A stretch of DNA of 64,000 bases, from NCBI GenBank assembly GCA_009911175.1, contig QXWX01000001.1, positions 1-64,000 of the forward strand, given 5' to 3'. Source of the DNA: Lachnospiraceae bacterium (GTDB lineage Bacteria; Bacillota_A; Clostridia; Lachnospirales; Lachnospiraceae). The notes beneath the pieces were generated by a model that made no database searches, was not told where the DNA came from, and worked only from the letters and a program-made list of their open reading frames with translations. Each line of letters opens with the position of its first letter. Position 1 is the first letter of the stretch. A program made the translations under genes and the position numbers. Of this stretch, positions 1-7,501 are shown piece after piece.

Positions 1-207
1 GATGCTTCTCCAGTTAAAGAGATTATCGCACAGATTTCGGGACTTGTAAAAACGTTAGATTATTCATCGCTTACTTTTTATATTCCCCTGTCAGATTGCG
101 GATTGTATTATTGTTTTCCTTTATCTACTCCGAAAGACATACCCAGTCTATCAGATTTTGCACTTCCTTGTCCGTTTCGTAAAGGTCTGTATCTGCCACG
201 ATTTTAG
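1..207 (+). other. Open plus-strand frame running in from the window edge (doubtful gene end)
   Basis: Frame 1 is open from the first base to a TAG at 205-207, giving a 68-residue tail that starts DASPVKEIIAQISGLVKTL. The first 20 or so residues look like real protein, but the rest overlaps the 40-aa minus-strand gene and is cysteine- and proline-rich like a shadow frame. It could be the end of a cargo gene of element A or chance. Confidence 0.2.
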
Positions 208-247
208 CACACAGCCGCACCATAACTTTCTTTTCCATATCGGTCAT
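125..247 (-). CDS. Small hypothetical protein after the relaxase gene (40 aa)
   Basis: A 40-residue frame starts at ATG (complement of 245-247) and stops at TAG (complement of 125-127). It has a good ribosome binding site (AAAGGGGA about 8 bases before the ATG) and begins 20 bases after the relaxase stop, so it is probably translated from the same transcript. The protein begins MTDMEKKVMVRLCAKIV and ends WVCLSE. It has no membrane segment or recognisable motif. Element B has a TnpV-family gene at the equivalent place, but I see no similarity between the two. Function unknown. Confidence 0.5.
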   Translation of the reverse strand: MTDMEKKVMVRLCAKIVADTDLYETDKEVQNLIDWVCLSE

Positions 248-266
248 ATCCTATCAATCCCCTTTC

Positions 267-1637
267 CTATCGGCTCATTTCAAAGGCACGTTTCGGGCAT
301 TTCTTTTCCCTTTCTGCCTGTTCTAATGCCTTTGACCGTTCCACTATTGACTGCACCTGTTCCCTACCGAAATAACACTCCAATCGCCCCAAATCAACTG
401 CTTTTTCCTGCAATCGGTCTATGGTGTCGCTCTGCTCCATGACCTTATCCGTCAAACGGCTAATCTGCTTTTGTTGCCCGTCCACTTTGGCGGTCAGCTT
501 CCTGCCCTGTTCCGTAAGCTGTACGCATTTGATAGTCAGATTTTTTACCACTTCTTTTAATTTCTCTACAAGAGGAAGTGCTTTTTTATCCCGATAATTC
601 TTTGCGCTCATCAATGCCCCCGGCTCTGCCAACTGCCATTTCACATCTTCATCATAGGCGTGTATATTGCGCTCCATGATTTCCTTTGACTGAACTATTT
701 TGTTAAGTTCCTGCTGTAACTTTTTCTGCTGTTTTTCCAACTTTTCATTTTCGGATAACAGCTTTTCCTTATCCTCTGTCAGTGTTTCCGTCTGCTCCTT
801 TAGCAGAAGATTTGTAGCGGAAAGTTCCGATACTTCCTGCCGGATCACTTCGCCCTCTTTCCGTATCTGCTCCGTTTCCTGTCCTGCCTCTATCTGCTGA
901 TGAAAAATATCGGATAATTCCTCTTTACTGCCGGAGATTGTCTGTTCCAGTTCCGCAACTTCTTTCTGTCGCTCCTGCTTCTCAAAATCTAAAACAGATA
1001 AATGCTTTTCATGTGTTCCCTTTTTCTCCCACTCAATGCCATGCTGTAACATAATCTCCGCAAGCCGCTCTTTCTCTGCAGCTACCCACTGGTTACGCTC
1101 CGTTTCACTCCTTGTGCCGCCCTTAAATCCAAGTTCTGCTAATGCCTTTTTTAACGACACTCTTGTTTCTAGCCCTCTCTTGCTTCCAGTCGTATAGGGT
1201 ATAAAATCTATATGCAGATGTGGCGTGGCTTCGTCCATGTGGAGATGTGCTGAAAATACCCTTAATGTAGGATTGCGCCGCTGAAAGTCCTGCATATATT
1301 CATCAAGTATTTTTGCCGCAAGCTGTCCATCCTCTGTCTTTGCCCCCATATCGTCCTTGTTGCCTATCTGCAAAATAATCTCATGGAATGGCTTCTCCTG
1401 TTTGCCAGAGCAAATTTTTTCATAATAATCATCAATCCGGCGGTCACCTCTGGTCTGTTTCTCATTGTACCGAGCAAGTGCTTCATCAAATAATTCGTGG
1501 TAAACGTCTTTGATATTTTCCTTGCAGTATTCCACATTCAGACAACTCCGCTCCGGGTCAGTGTTCTTTGCGTGAAATTTTCTGCTGTTGTGGTTGACAG
1601 AGCCTTTCCCTGTCATAACGCTGATAGTCCGCTTCAA
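267..1637 (-). CDS. mobA: MobA/MobL family relaxase of element A
   Basis: 456 residues. Nicks one strand at oriT and pilots it into a recipient cell. The N-terminal relaxase domain (about 8-200) carries the metal-binding histidine cluster HLHMDEATPHLHID at 131-144. A long charged coiled coil follows (about 225-345), then a second helical region to the end. Start choice: a TTG at 1635-1637 has AAAGGGA 5 bases ahead, while the first ATG (1614-1616, residue 8) has no ribosome site, so TTG is preferred. A row of hairpins (1694-1822) lies just upstream and is the likely oriT. The element B homologue at 8526-9683 is close in the N-terminal domain but shorter in the coiled coil. Transfer machinery would have to come from another element. 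Confidence 0.9.
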   Translation of the reverse strand: MKRTISVMTGKGSVNHNSRKFHAKNTDPERSCLNVEYCKENIKDVYHELFDEALARYNEKQTRGDRRIDDYYEKICSGKQEKPFHEIILQIGNKDDMGAKTEDGQLAAKILDEYMQDFQRRNPTLRVFSAHLHMDEATPHLHIDFIPYTTGSKRGLETRVSLKKALAELGFKGGTRSETERNQWVAAEKERLAEIMLQHGIEWEKKGTHEKHLSVLDFEKQERQKEVAELEQTISGSKEELSDIFHQQIEAGQETEQIRKEGEVIRQEVSELSATNLLLKEQTETLTEDKEKLLSENEKLEKQQKKLQQELNKIVQSKEIMERNIHAYDEDVKWQLAEPGALMSAKNYRDKKALPLVEKLKEVVKNLTIKCVQLTEQGRKLTAKVDGQQKQISRLTDKVMEQSDTIDRLQEKAVDLGRLECYFGREQVQSIVERSKALEQAEREKKCPKRAFEMSR

Positions 1638-1693
1638 TCAATTTCCCTTTCTCCCTATCGGGTAATGAGCGCCGGATACGGCGCATAGCCTTT

Positions 1694-1822
1694 GTTACTT
1701 TCTGCGAAAGTAACGCAAAAGCACTTTTGTCAGCTACGCCAACAAAAATGCAACCTGCAAGCAGGTTCTGCGCCCTGCCGGGGGCAAGCTATCCTTCGGA
1801 TAGCATACCGTCCTACGGACGG
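1694..1822. other. Tandem hairpin array, candidate oriT of element A
   Basis: Hairpins follow one another: GTTACTTTC/GAAAGTAAC (1694-1714), CAAAAG/CTTTTG (1716-1729), AACCTGC/GCAGGTT (1752-1767), GCTATCC/GGATAGC (1788-1804), CCGTCC/GGACGG (1808-1822). The first three are nearly identical in element B; the last two keep only the fold. The site is directly 5' of the relaxase gene, where MobA/MobL systems usually have oriT. The rest of 1638-1964 holds no credible gene. Confidence 0.6.
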
Positions 1823-1964
1823 GCGGCTGTTCCAGCCTTTCCACTGCCGCTGTCAGTGCCACATTGTCCGGCGCTTCATTCCGTGTGGCAATCCTTCATT
1901 TTTCCTTGTCAGCTAATAGACAGGGGGCGTGACACGCCCCTGTTAATTATCGCCGAAGGAAAAA

Positions 1965-2198
1965 CTACCAGCGGAAGCTGTCCGGCACTCCCCGCTTATC
2001 CAGATATTCTTTTCTGGCTTTTTCTCTTTCTTCTTCCGTTGGCGCTGTCTTATATTTTGCGTACAGCTCATGGCGCACCATAGAATCCAGTTTCTTTTCC
2101 AGCCCTCGCCGGATTTCATCAGCACAGGAACCATCTTCCACCAGATGATACCGGAGCAACGCCATAAACAAATCATAAGGTATCTGCACATTTTTCAT
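1965..2198 (-). CDS. Small conserved accessory protein of element A (77 aa)
   Basis: A 77-residue, charged, probably helical protein starting MKNVQIPYDLFMALLRYHL and ending RGVPDSFRW. The stretch TEEEREKARKEYLDKRG resembles a short family of unknown function often found in Clostridia mobile elements beside repA and mob genes. ATG at 2196-2198 has an AGGAATGA-type ribosome site. An overlapping frame one base off (1943-2191) is cysteine- and tryptophan-rich and is judged a shadow. Element B lacks this gene at the same place, so it is dispensable for the backbone. Function unknown. Confidence 0.7.
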   Translation of the reverse strand: MKNVQIPYDLFMALLRYHLVEDGSCADEIRRGLEKKLDSMVRHELYAKYKTAPTEEEREKARKEYLDKRGVPDSFRW

Positions 2199-2216
2199 TT
2201 TATATCATTCCTTTCT

Positions 2217-2299
2217 GCGTCGGTTTGCGTCGATAGCGACGGTATTTTCTATACCGCCCCGCTATCTGAAATACCGTCGCAACCGACGCATATCGTCGC
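2217..2299. repeat. Nested inverted-repeat cluster at the 3' end of element A repA (candidate origin)
   Basis: Outer arms GCGTCGGTT (2217-2225) and AACCGACGC (2281-2289) enclose inner arms GCGACGGTATTT (2236-2247) and AAATACCGTCGC (2269-2280), followed by TATCGTCGC (2291-2299). The same layout with compensating base changes occurs in element B at 9934-10016. It resembles iterons or a structured replication origin next to the replication ATPase gene. Confidence 0.55.
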
Positions 2300-2302
2300 T
2301 TT

Positions 2303-3439
2303 TTATTCGTTCCGTTCCAGCCGCTTTAAAATGATTCTTCTCTCATGCCCCCGTTTATTGTCATAGAAAATGCCATAGTCATTTAATAGCTGGCTGTTTA
2401 CTACATTTAATCTTCTGGAAAGCACATTTGCCGATAGCTGCATATCCGGCAACTGTTTCAGAAGTTCTGTTGCCGTTCCTTCCCACTCTGGTCTGGCTTC
2501 CGACAGAAATTCGTTAATGGCTTCCAGAAGTGGGTTCGGCGGCTGTTTCCAAAGTTCTGTTTCTGCCTTTTTAAACTTCCAGATACAACGCTCCCGGTCA
2601 AACTTGATTGTCAGTTCCTGATCCGGCTGGTCACGCCCCACAATATCCAGAACCGCTGTGTTGTCTGTCCGTTTTTTCTTCTGCATAATAAACGCCCCAT
2701 CAGCCGCCCCAAGCAATCCGTTTGTGCCGGAAATCATATCAAAGCTATCACTGGATTCCATCTTGCGGGTATGGTGTACCACCAACAGACAGATACCATA
2801 CTTGTCGCTAAACGCTTTTAAATTTGTTACTATCTCATAATCATTCGAGTAGCTGAAAGTTTCCCCGCCGACTTCCCTCACCTTTTGCAGCGTATCAATA
2901 ATAATCAGCCTTGCATCTGTATGCTGTTTCACAAACTCCTCTAATTCACCGTCCAAGCCTTCCTTCAGCGTCTTTGCCTGTGTCGCAAAATAGAGATTGT
3001 CTGCGCTTTCTATACCAAACATTTGTGAGAGCCGCCGCTGAAGCCTTGCGTAATCATCTTCCAAAGCCAGATACAGGACAGTACCTTTACGGACGGGATA
3101 ATCCCACAGGGGAATCCCCATTGCTATATGATAGGCAAGCTGCCCCATAAAAAAGGATTTTCCCACCTTCGGCGCACCTACGAAAAGATATGTGCCGCCA
3201 TACAGAAAACCATCAACAACCGGCGTCCTCGGCGGGTAAAGCGTATCATATAATTCTGTCATGGAAACCGTCTGCAAACTGCACCCGGATTTCTCCGGGC
3301 TATTGCAGTTATTTGTGGCTTGCAGATTGATTTGTGCTGTTTCATTTGCTATAATTTCAGTGTCTTTTTTAAGATTCGGCTGTTTCCCATCTGCGCCAAC
3401 AGATGATACGGAAGCAGTCGTTTTTCTTTTTCCTGTCAT
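2303..3439 (-). CDS. RepA-type AAA ATPase (RecA/DnaB-like helicase) of element A
   Basis: 378 residues. Walker A GAPKVGKS is at 88-95 and a Walker B-type strand LIIIDT at 178-183, the RecA-like fold of the hexameric RepA/COG3598 helicase family that unwinds plasmid origins. The first 60 residues are low complexity, and the C-terminal 90 residues resemble a winged-helix DNA-binding tail. ATG at 3437-3439 overlaps the stop of the upstream small gene by 4 bases (ATGA coupling) and has GGAG 7 bases ahead. A replication ATPase implies that the excised circle can replicate, or that the transferred single strand is made double-stranded. The paralogue in element B is at 10003-11100. Confidence 0.82.
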   Translation of the reverse strand: MTGKRKTTASVSSVGADGKQPNLKKDTEIIANETAQINLQATNNCNSPEKSGCSLQTVSMTELYDTLYPPRTPVVDGFLYGGTYLFVGAPKVGKSFFMGQLAYHIAMGIPLWDYPVRKGTVLYLALEDDYARLQRRLSQMFGIESADNLYFATQAKTLKEGLDGELEEFVKQHTDARLIIIDTLQKVREVGGETFSYSNDYEIVTNLKAFSDKYGICLLVVHHTRKMESSDSFDMISGTNGLLGAADGAFIMQKKKRTDNTAVLDIVGRDQPDQELTIKFDRERCIWKFKKAETELWKQPPNPLLEAINEFLSEARPEWEGTATELLKQLPDMQLSANVLSRRLNVVNSQLLNDYGIFYDNKRGHERRIILKRLERNE

Positions 3440-3759
3440 TCATCTTCTCCTTTCAGACCGTCCAACGTGATTGCGATTACCTGCAACGTATAGAGCAGTT
3501 CATCATTGTCCGGGCTTATGCTCTCCATACGCTTTAATTCCTCATGGATTGCCACCATCTGGTTTTTCAGAGCCTTATACACCCTCGGATTGCCCTGTAC
3601 CACCACATCCCGGCACAAGAGCCGCCTGGTGATATAGTCCTGCTTAGTCAGCCCCGACAATGCCACTAAATCATTTAACAGTTTTGCTTCTTCGTCCGAA
3701 ACCCTAAACGCCACCGTATGATTGCGCCATCTTCCTTTGTAATCAAGTGCCTTATCCAT
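3436..3759 (-). CDS. Small MobC/ribbon-helix-helix-like protein of element A
   Basis: 107 residues. The core FRVSDEEAKLLNDLVALSG then TKQDYITRRLLC is typical of ribbon-helix-helix DNA-binding proteins of the MobC relaxosome type, with a C-terminal acidic helix. Likely role: bind near oriT and assist the relaxase, or autoregulate the repA-mob transcript. It sits between the integrase (4 bases upstream) and repA (4-base overlap), so translation is coupled. The element B copy is at 11090-11425 with the VVVQGNPRVYKAL segment unchanged. Assignment as MobC is by motif only. Confidence 0.65.
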   Translation of the reverse strand: MDKALDYKGRWRNHTVAFRVSDEEAKLLNDLVALSGLTKQDYITRRLLCRDVVVQGNPRVYKALKNQMVAIHEELKRMESISPDNDELLYTLQVIAITLDGLKGEDE

Positions 3760-3763
3760 TTTT

Positions 3764-4846
3764 CTAATCCTCCTTTGTCATTCGCTCCATTTCCAATCTT
3801 TCTGCCATTTCCGTCTGAACAGTAGGAAACAAGTGTGCATACCGGTATGTAATCTTCTCCGCTTCATGCCCCATGCGCTCCCCAATCGCCAGTACCGAAA
3901 ATCCCATGTTGATTAAAAGCGAAACTGCGCTGTGACGAATATCATGCACACGAATCTTCTTTACACCTGCCTGTTTTGCCCCACGCTCCATTTCGTGATT
4001 GAGATAGGATTTTGTGACCGTAAACAACCTTTCGTCCGGCTTAATGTCATAAAGCAGTTTGATATACTCCTGCATTTCCTCACAGAGAAACGGCGGCATT
4101 TTGATTGTACGGTTACTTTTCTTCGTCTTTGGGCTTGTGATAATATCCCGCCCTTTGGAACGGTGAAACGTCTTGCTGATCGTGACCGTCTGCTTCTCAA
4201 AATTGAAATCTGCCGGAGTGAGGGCAAGCAGTTCACCGGAGCGCATACCGCACCAGTAAAGCATTTCAAACGCATAATAGGAACGTGGCTTATCCATCAT
4301 GGCTTCGGAGAATTTCAGATATTCTTCCTTCGTCCAGAAGTCCATTTCCTTTACGGCTTCACTTCCAATCGTTCCTGCCCTCCTTGCCGGATTGTAGGGA
4401 AGATTGTAAAAGTTTACCGCATGGTTGAATATCGCCGTAAGCTGTGCGTGTATTGTCCTCAAATAATCTGCGGAATAGGGCTTGCCTTTCTCGTCCTTAT
4501 ATGCCATCAGTTCATTCTGCCACGCTATCACGTCCTTTGCTTCAATCTCTGCAATTTTGCGGTTTTCAAAGTATGGCAAAATCTTTGTCCGTATCACATG
4601 GCTTTTTGACTCCCATGTGCTTTCCTTGACACGCTGTTTCTTGTCGGCTTCATATACCTCAAAAAAACTGCCGAAAGTCATATCCAGCTTTGCCCCCTGT
4701 TTGAGCATGGCTTCATGTTCCCACGCCTGCGCTTCCCTTTTCGTTGCAAAGCCCCTCTTTTGTGTCTGCTTCCTCTCTCCCTTCCAGTTAGTGAAACGGT
4801 AAATTACCCTCCATGTTCCAGTTGCATTGTCTTTGTATACAGCCAT
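3764..4846 (-). CDS. int: Tyrosine site-specific integrase of element A
   Basis: 360 residues. Domains: N-terminal arm-binding (about 1-60), SAM-like core-binding (about 62-160) and catalytic (170-350). Catalytic residues are visible: Arg202 (CGMRSGEL), His301 and Arg304 (HDIRH), His327 (GHEAE) and Tyr336 (RYAHL). It should integrate the element at the guaA 3' end and excise it together with the Xis-like protein. The start MAVYKDN is chosen because it aligns with the element B integrase start; an ATG 12 codons upstream has no ribosome site. The two integrases align without gaps across their length, but their putative arm sites differ (GTTGCC here, GTTATC in B). Confidence 0.93.
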   Translation of the reverse strand: MAVYKDNATGTWRVIYRFTNWKGERKQTQKRGFATKREAQAWEHEAMLKQGAKLDMTFGSFFEVYEADKKQRVKESTWESKSHVIRTKILPYFENRKIAEIEAKDVIAWQNELMAYKDEKGKPYSADYLRTIHAQLTAIFNHAVNFYNLPYNPARRAGTIGSEAVKEMDFWTKEEYLKFSEAMMDKPRSYYAFEMLYWCGMRSGELLALTPADFNFEKQTVTISKTFHRSKGRDIITSPKTKKSNRTIKMPPFLCEEMQEYIKLLYDIKPDERLFTVTKSYLNHEMERGAKQAGVKKIRVHDIRHSAVSLLINMGFSVLAIGERMGHEAEKITYRYAHLFPTVQTEMAERLEMERMTKED

Positions 4847-4918
4847 TTTGTAATCACTCTCCTTCCTTATTCGCTGTAACATTTGTCACCAACCGTAGGT
4901 TGATGACCTATGCGCACA

Positions 4919-5104
4919 TCAGTGCGCTTCCTCATAACAGACCTTTTTATGAAAAAATGTAGCGTTCACACGTCCTGTCACGGTCAGATAGCCCTGTTTC
5001 TGTAACTCTGTATTCAGTTCCCTTACAATCTGGTAGGCTTTTGACTTCGACACACGCAATTCCGCTGCCACTTCCTCCACCATCATAAATGATTTTTCTG
5101 TCAT
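4919..5104 (-). CDS. Xis-like small DNA-binding protein of element A
   Basis: 61 residues. A helix-turn-helix of the MerR/excisionase type covers most of it (VEEVAAELRVSKSKAYQIVR), and the C-terminal half GYLTVTGRVNATFF forms the expected wing. Small proteins of this kind immediately upstream of a tyrosine integrase usually act as recombination directionality factors. It is divergent from the repressor gene, with about 185 bases between them holding TTAA-type repeats. The element B homologue is at 12507-12707. Confidence 0.75.
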   Translation of the reverse strand: MTEKSFMMVEEVAAELRVSKSKAYQIVRELNTELQKQGYLTVTGRVNATFFHKKVCYEEAH

Positions 5105-5122
5105 TCAGTTGTTTTCTCCTTT

Positions 5123-5276
5123 CTAACTATTTTTGTTTAAGTTCTGCATATAGAATACTAAATAAATTCCGTTAAGTCAAGTGGTTTTCAAAAGAATCTT
5201 AACTTTTTTTATTTAAGTTATTCTTGCTATTTCTATTTCCTCATGCTATACTAAATTCAACAAATTTGTTTAGTAT
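5123..5276. promoter_or_regulatory. Divergent control region of element A with operator-like repeats and repressor promoter
   Basis: Plus-strand promoter: TTGCTA (5224-5229), 17-base spacer, TATACT (5247-5252), driving the repressor. Repeats of a TTAA-T-rich-TTAA type occur at 5123-5143 (CTAACTATTTTTGTTTAAG) and 5198-5217 (CTTAA/TTAAG arms). A perfect inverted repeat ATACTAAA/TTTAGTAT (5248-5276) overlaps the -10 box and is placed for autorepression. Confidence 0.6.
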
Positions 5277-5289
5277 CGGAGGTTTGATT

Positions 5290-5850
5290 ATGGCAATCGG
5301 CAAACGTATCAAATTTTTTCGCAATAGAAAAGGTATGACGCAAAAGCAACTGGGCGAAATCCTCGGCTTCCTCGGAAAGACCTCTGATGTCCGCATGGCA
5401 CAGTATGAATCCGAAGCCAGAGTGCCGAAGCATGACCTTGTAAAAGAAATGGCGAACCTTTTCGGTATCAGCACCCACGCCCTCACAGTGCCGGACATTG
5501 ATACAAATATAGGGCTTATGCACACCCTCTTTGCGCTGGAAGATATGTACGGGCTGAAAATCGGTGAGATTGACGGGGAAATCTGCCTGCGTCTGGATAA
5601 GTCCGATTACTCCACCTATTCTTCCATGTTCAAAATGCTCCACGCATGGCAGTCAGAAGCCGCCAGACTGGAAAAGGGCGAAATCACCAAAGAAGAATAT
5701 GACGAGTGGCGGTACAAATATCCAGAACTTGACACGCACCAAATCTGGGCAAAGGTTCCTCCGCAAGAATTGTTTGACTTTATCAATGACACTGCCAAAG
5801 AAGCAGAAAGTACAGACAAAAAAGAAGCAAAGCGCAAGAAGAAAAAATGA
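5290..5850 (+). CDS. XRE-family repressor of element A
   Basis: 186 residues. An N-terminal HTH_XRE domain (about 4-60, with MTQKQLGEIL) is followed by a conserved C-terminal region (about 70-150) shared with the element B protein, including the segment IGLMHTLFALEDMYGL, and a lysine-rich tail. Likely keeps xis-int and the rep-mob transcript off. ATG at 5290 is chosen for its ribosome site ATCGGAGG; an in-frame ATG 22 codons upstream lies inside the promoter. Transcribed opposite to the rest of the element, from the promoter at 5224-5252. Confidence 0.85.
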   Translation: MAIGKRIKFFRNRKGMTQKQLGEILGFLGKTSDVRMAQYESEARVPKHDLVKEMANLFGISTHALTVPDIDTNIGLMHTLFALEDMYGLKIGEIDGEICLRLDKSDYSTYSSMFKMLHAWQSEAARLEKGEITKEEYDEWRYKYPELDTHQIWAKVPPQELFDFINDTAKEAESTDKKEAKRKKKK

Positions 5851-5854
5851 ACGC

Positions 5855-5906
5855 AAAAAACCTTACCAATTTTCAGTTGTCATATCTGAAAATCAGTAAG
5901 GTTTTT
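5855..5906. terminator. Hairpin terminator after the element A repressor
   Basis: Arms AAAAAACCTTAC (5855-5866) and GTAAGGTTTTT (5896-5906) with inner arms ATTTTCAG/CTGAAAAT. T-runs on both sides suggest that it works in both directions, isolating the element from transcription coming from guaA. Confidence 0.75.
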
Positions 5907-5950
5907 CTGTTATTGAAGTACTCTTTAATCTAACGAGTGATACCCGAAAT

Positions 5951-5967
5951 GTTGCCAAATCGTTGCC
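5951..5967 (+). other. Putative integrase arm site of element A (GTTGCC x2)
   Basis: GTTGCC-AAATC-GTTGCC, a hexamer repeated with 11-bp period, starts 81 bases from the att core at 6032. Element B has GTTATC-AATTT-GTTATC at exactly the same distance from its core. Confidence 0.55.
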
Positions 5968-6031
5968 AGAACCTAAACAAATTTGCTTGCAATCCGCATA
6001 AATAAAGGCTTTTTCAATCCAATTTCATCAC

Positions 6032-6039
6032 TCGAACTC
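6032..6039. other. att core between elements A and B
   Basis: TCGAACTC, matching the guaA site at 13645-13652. On the minus strand the surrounding frame reads GTC GAG TTC GAG TGA, i.e. Val-Glu-Phe-Glu-stop, against Ile-Glu-Phe-Glu-stop at the true guaA end. CCGCATAA lies 38 bases to the left of both cores. Confidence 0.75.
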
Positions 6040-6263
6040 GACTTTTCCTAACTAATTTTGCTTAGGATTTATTCTCTGTCGAGTATGTAAATCTTTTGAT
6101 TATTTGATATGTCCATATTATCCTGCCTATATGAGCTAATGTTATCATTTTGTTATCGGTGTTGATAACACCAACTCTGTAACTGCGGATAATAGCTATA
6201 TGCTATGGCTTAGATTATAAGCGATTTTGTTAAGAAATGCAATAGTCAAAAACCACTACTTTA
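6040..6263. other. Left terminal region of element B with arm-type repeats
   Basis: No gene seen. Holds GTTATCATTTTGTTATC (6141-6157) followed by an inverted copy GATAAC (6164-6169), which matches the right-end pair at 13564-13580 apart from one base in the spacer. Also TAACTAATTTTGCTTAGG (6049-6066), similar to the operator-like repeats near the repressor genes. Fits the inner arm region of an integrase attachment site. Confidence 0.55.
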
Positions 6264-6734
6264 TCATAATTTGCAAATCATTATGTATTCTTCTTTGTTC
6301 TCGTCAACCACTTCAAATCCTGCTTTTCTATACATTTTGACTGCATAATTCGCTTTCTGCACAGATAGAGATGTCTGCTTATATCCTTTCACTTTTAGAA
6401 GTTGCAACATAGCTCCCATAAGTGCTGTACCAATACCCAAATTTCTGTATTCCTCATACAGTGATATGGCAAATGAGGGCGTTTTGTCATCAATATGCCC
6501 GTAATCGTTCATAATACGCACCCATACTGCACCCACAATCTGCTCTTTTGTTTCCACAACCAAGCACCAATCGTCTGCTTTTCCAAAATCTTTAATATAT
6601 GCTTGTAACTCTGGCTGTTTGATAATAGATTTTAGCGGCTTATCCATGCCCTCTGGAATAAAAATTGCTTCATACAAAAAATCAGATAATATTGGATATT
6701 CATTTTTTCTAATTTCCCGAATTTTATAATCCAT
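6264..6734 (-). CDS. GNAT-family N-acetyltransferase (cargo of element B)
   Basis: 156 residues. Acetyl-CoA-binding motif A is visible as YRNLGIGTALMGAMLQ (about 95-110), preceded by a beta strand and followed by NYAVKMYRKAGFEVVDE, the usual GNAT C-terminal pattern. Substrate unknown; GNAT proteins acetylate antibiotics, polyamines, amino acids or protein N-termini. Last gene of a three-gene cargo block, 23 bases after the methyltransferase. The block is visibly more AT-rich than the element backbone, which suggests a separate origin. Confidence 0.85.
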   Translation of the reverse strand: MDYKIREIRKNEYPILSDFLYEAIFIPEGMDKPLKSIIKQPELQAYIKDFGKADDWCLVVETKEQIVGAVWVRIMNDYGHIDDKTPSFAISLYEEYRNLGIGTALMGAMLQLLKVKGYKQTSLSVQKANYAVKMYRKAGFEVVDENKEEYIMICKL

Positions 6735-6757
6735 ATCTTTTTAAAACCTCATTATTC

Positions 6758-7447
6758 CTAAATCACATCTCTATTTCTTATAATCAATAATTTATTATCT
6801 CCCTTTTGGAACTCATATTCTGTCTTAACAATTTCCACATTATAATCCCTTTGGAAGTAATCTATTACGTTTTTAATTAAGTCTGTCTTATTTGCATCCA
6901 AATCTACAATCGGGAAAATTCTAATTTCTTTGCATACTCTAAGCATTTCTGTCATTGATGCTATATGAAAATTATATCCTAATGATGTATACATTAGCAG
7001 GAAGTGAGAACTCAACCCAATATCAAAGTAATCTGCTCCATAGGGTAATTTATCAGGCAGTTCATGGAATACATAACGTCTCTCTGCTTTTCCCTTCTCA
7101 TAATCAGACAAAAATTTTCTCATAGCAGACATACGGGTACTTTCAAGTTCTTCTAAACTTTTAATGTTCTTCCACACATAGTTATCCATATTTTCCCGCA
7201 TTTGCTGCATTATTGTAGTTCGGACTTCCCCAATACGTTTTTCTATATCTTCTTTCGAAAACTGATATATCAAATCAAACGAAATAACACTTCCATTTCT
7301 TTCAGTCATCTCATAATTAAAACAGGCTGGACCATCGCCAAACCCTGCAATTTTTTTTGACATATCATTATCATCTAAACGGAACATCAATTTGTATTCT
7401 TCCATATTTCTGCCCCAAGGTACAACGCCATCTAACTTAAATGCCAT
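6758..7447 (-). CDS. SAM-dependent methyltransferase-like protein (cargo of element B)
   Basis: 229 residues. Methyltransferase motif I appears as IAGFGDGPACFN (about 33-44) with an acidic residue at the end of the next strand (VISFDLIYQF). A later segment YFDIGLSSHFLLMY fits motif IV. Target unknown. Start: ATG 7445-7447 is preferred because GGAGG lies 8 bases upstream; the in-frame ATG five codons earlier overlaps that ribosome site. It lies between two acetyltransferase genes and is probably cotranscribed with them from the promoter at 8047-8075. Confidence 0.7.
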   Translation of the reverse strand: MAFKLDGVVPWGRNMEEYKLMFRLDDNDMSKKIAGFGDGPACFNYEMTERNGSVISFDLIYQFSKEDIEKRIGEVRTTIMQQMRENMDNYVWKNIKSLEELESTRMSAMRKFLSDYEKGKAERRYVFHELPDKLPYGADYFDIGLSSHFLLMYTSLGYNFHIASMTEMLRVCKEIRIFPIVDLDANKTDLIKNVIDYFQRDYNVEIVKTEYEFQKGDNKLLIIRNRDVI

Positions 7448-7501
7448 TTTCTTTTCCTCCATAATTCCCGGTTTTCCAGTATGAAAAAACGTAACTTGTA
7501 G

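Larger units (their letters stand above)
1..6039. mobile_element. Element A: mobilizable integrative element (left end outside window)
   Basis: Seen: from the right end inward, a plus-strand XRE repressor, then a minus-strand series of Xis-like protein, tyrosine integrase, small RHH-like protein, RepA-type ATPase, 77-aa protein and MobA/MobL relaxase. The same order recurs in element B. The right end is the att core at 6032-6039. A MobA/MobL relaxase plus a hairpin array but no visible conjugation (type IV secretion) genes suggests an IME mobilized in trans, although such genes could lie beyond the left edge. Inference: it was inserted at the guaA 3' end, and element B came in between it and guaA, or both arrived in succession at the same site. 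Confidence 0.85.

Noticed and set aside
1943..2191. An 82-codon minus-strand frame overlapping the 77-aa gene
   Set aside because: Cys/Trp-rich translation in another frame; the 77-aa frame has the ribosome site and looks like a known small family.
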